A stretch of DNA of 64,000 nt from a virus. Shown here piece after piece: positions 63,603 through 64,000 of the stretch. The notes below the pieces were generated by a model that was not told the origin of the DNA, did no database searches, and was given only the letters and a program-made list of their open reading frames with translations. Where the stretch lies: positions 1 to 64,000 of the IMG/VR virus record IMGVR_UViG_3300031964_000021; one strand, 5' to 3'. Position 1 is the first letter of the stretch. Every line of letters starts with the position of its first letter. A program made the translations under genes and the position numbers.

Positions 63603-64000
63603 CCGTCATTGTAGAGAGCCCCGCTCCGATCGCGGCATTCCCTGTTGTTTTGGTTGTCGGACCCACCGGAGCATCTGGCGGCCCATCGGGCGCGACTGGA
63701 TCAACCGGACCGACTGGCGCACCCGCAGCTACTGGCACCACTGGACCGACCGGCGCAACCGGCGCGACTGGCCTCGGCGCGACTGGCGTCACCGGCCCGC
63801 GCGGTCAAACAGGCTTCACTGGACCCCCGGGTAACGCCGGGCCGACCGGGCAATCTGCCGTGGGCACAACCGGCCCGACGGGACAATCTGGCTTGGGCCC
63901 TACCGGTCCGACCGGAGTGACTGGCAACACCGGGCCGAACGGCGGGCCGACTGGGCCGACAGGCAATACCGGCGCGACCGGGAACACCGGACCGACTGGC
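63599..64000 (+). CDS. Collagen-like fibre protein, 3' end outside window
   Basis: 134 codons visible. Short hydrophobic N-terminus ([20 protein letters not shown]), then continuous Gly-X-Thr repeats to the last base. The open frame continues past 64000. It may be the same gene as, or a paralogue of, the open-ended fibre at the left edge. GGAG lies before the ATG. Confidence 0.8.
   Translation, partial: MTVIVESPAPIAAFPVVLVVGPTGASGGPSGATGSTGPTGAPAATGTTGPTGATGATGLGATGVTGPRGQTGFTGPPGNAGPTGQSAVGTTGPTGQSGLGPTGPTGVTGNTGPNGGPTGPTGNTGATGNTGPTG

Overview
The window is 64 kb of a GC-rich tailed double-stranded DNA phage. Two features point to a short-tailed (podovirus-like) virion: a large tail-nozzle-like protein with several ejected internal virion proteins, and no tape-measure or sheath gene. 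A host among the Alphaproteobacteria is my best guess, from the holin-like and small conserved proteins and the wing-helix and alpha-CTD relatives; it is an inference. I found no integrase, excisionase, CI-type repressor, tRNA gene or CRISPR array, so a lytic life style is likely but the window is not the whole genome.

Layout. (1) 1-21114, rightward: collagen-like GPT-repeat fibres and adaptor (1-3244), lysis cassette (3259-5674), tail nozzle and tail accessory genes (5684-10023), internal/ejected virion proteins including a 1743-residue polyvalent protein with a pyrophosphatase-like domain (10078-20207), then very small genes. (2) 42897-21111, leftward: about 38 tightly overlapped early genes. 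They include primase-helicase, family A DNA polymerase, SNF2-type helicase, Cas4-like and VRR-NUC-like nucleases, a dNTP diphosphohydrolase relative, a DUF4406 protein, a MoxR-type AAA+ ATPase with its VWA partner, an RNA polymerase alpha-CTD-like protein and many tiny membrane proteins. (3) 42898-43622: an AT-richer divergent intergenic region with iterated TGACATTTA repeats and inverted repeats, the best candidate for origin or switch. (4) 43623-64000, rightward: small early genes, a two-domain regulator, small and large terminase, portal, more collagen-like proteins, endonuclease VII, a glycosyltransferase/methyltransferase cassette, scaffold, major capsid protein, head-tail connectors, and a further collagen-like fibre that runs off the window.

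The strongest unexplained signal is a 15-bp palindrome, TTACTGYNRCAGTAA, with at least 21 copies spread over both strands and all modules. Six are intergenic, mostly just upstream of start codons; one supplies a stop codon; fourteen lie inside genes, and all fourteen are read in one and the same frame (ACT-GYN-RCA-GTA or one-base variants of it). One copy overlaps the -10 position of a TTGACA promoter in front of a regulator with an N-terminal HTH and a C-terminal OmpR-type winged helix (45930-46556). Together with a phage alpha-CTD homologue (41363-41776) this suggests a dispersed regulatory (or DNA-organising) system. A second dispersed motif (TGCCCGACNNGGCA), hairpins that end two bases before the portal and capsid start codons, and a TTAA element about 50 bases upstream of structural genes add further layers of apparent control.
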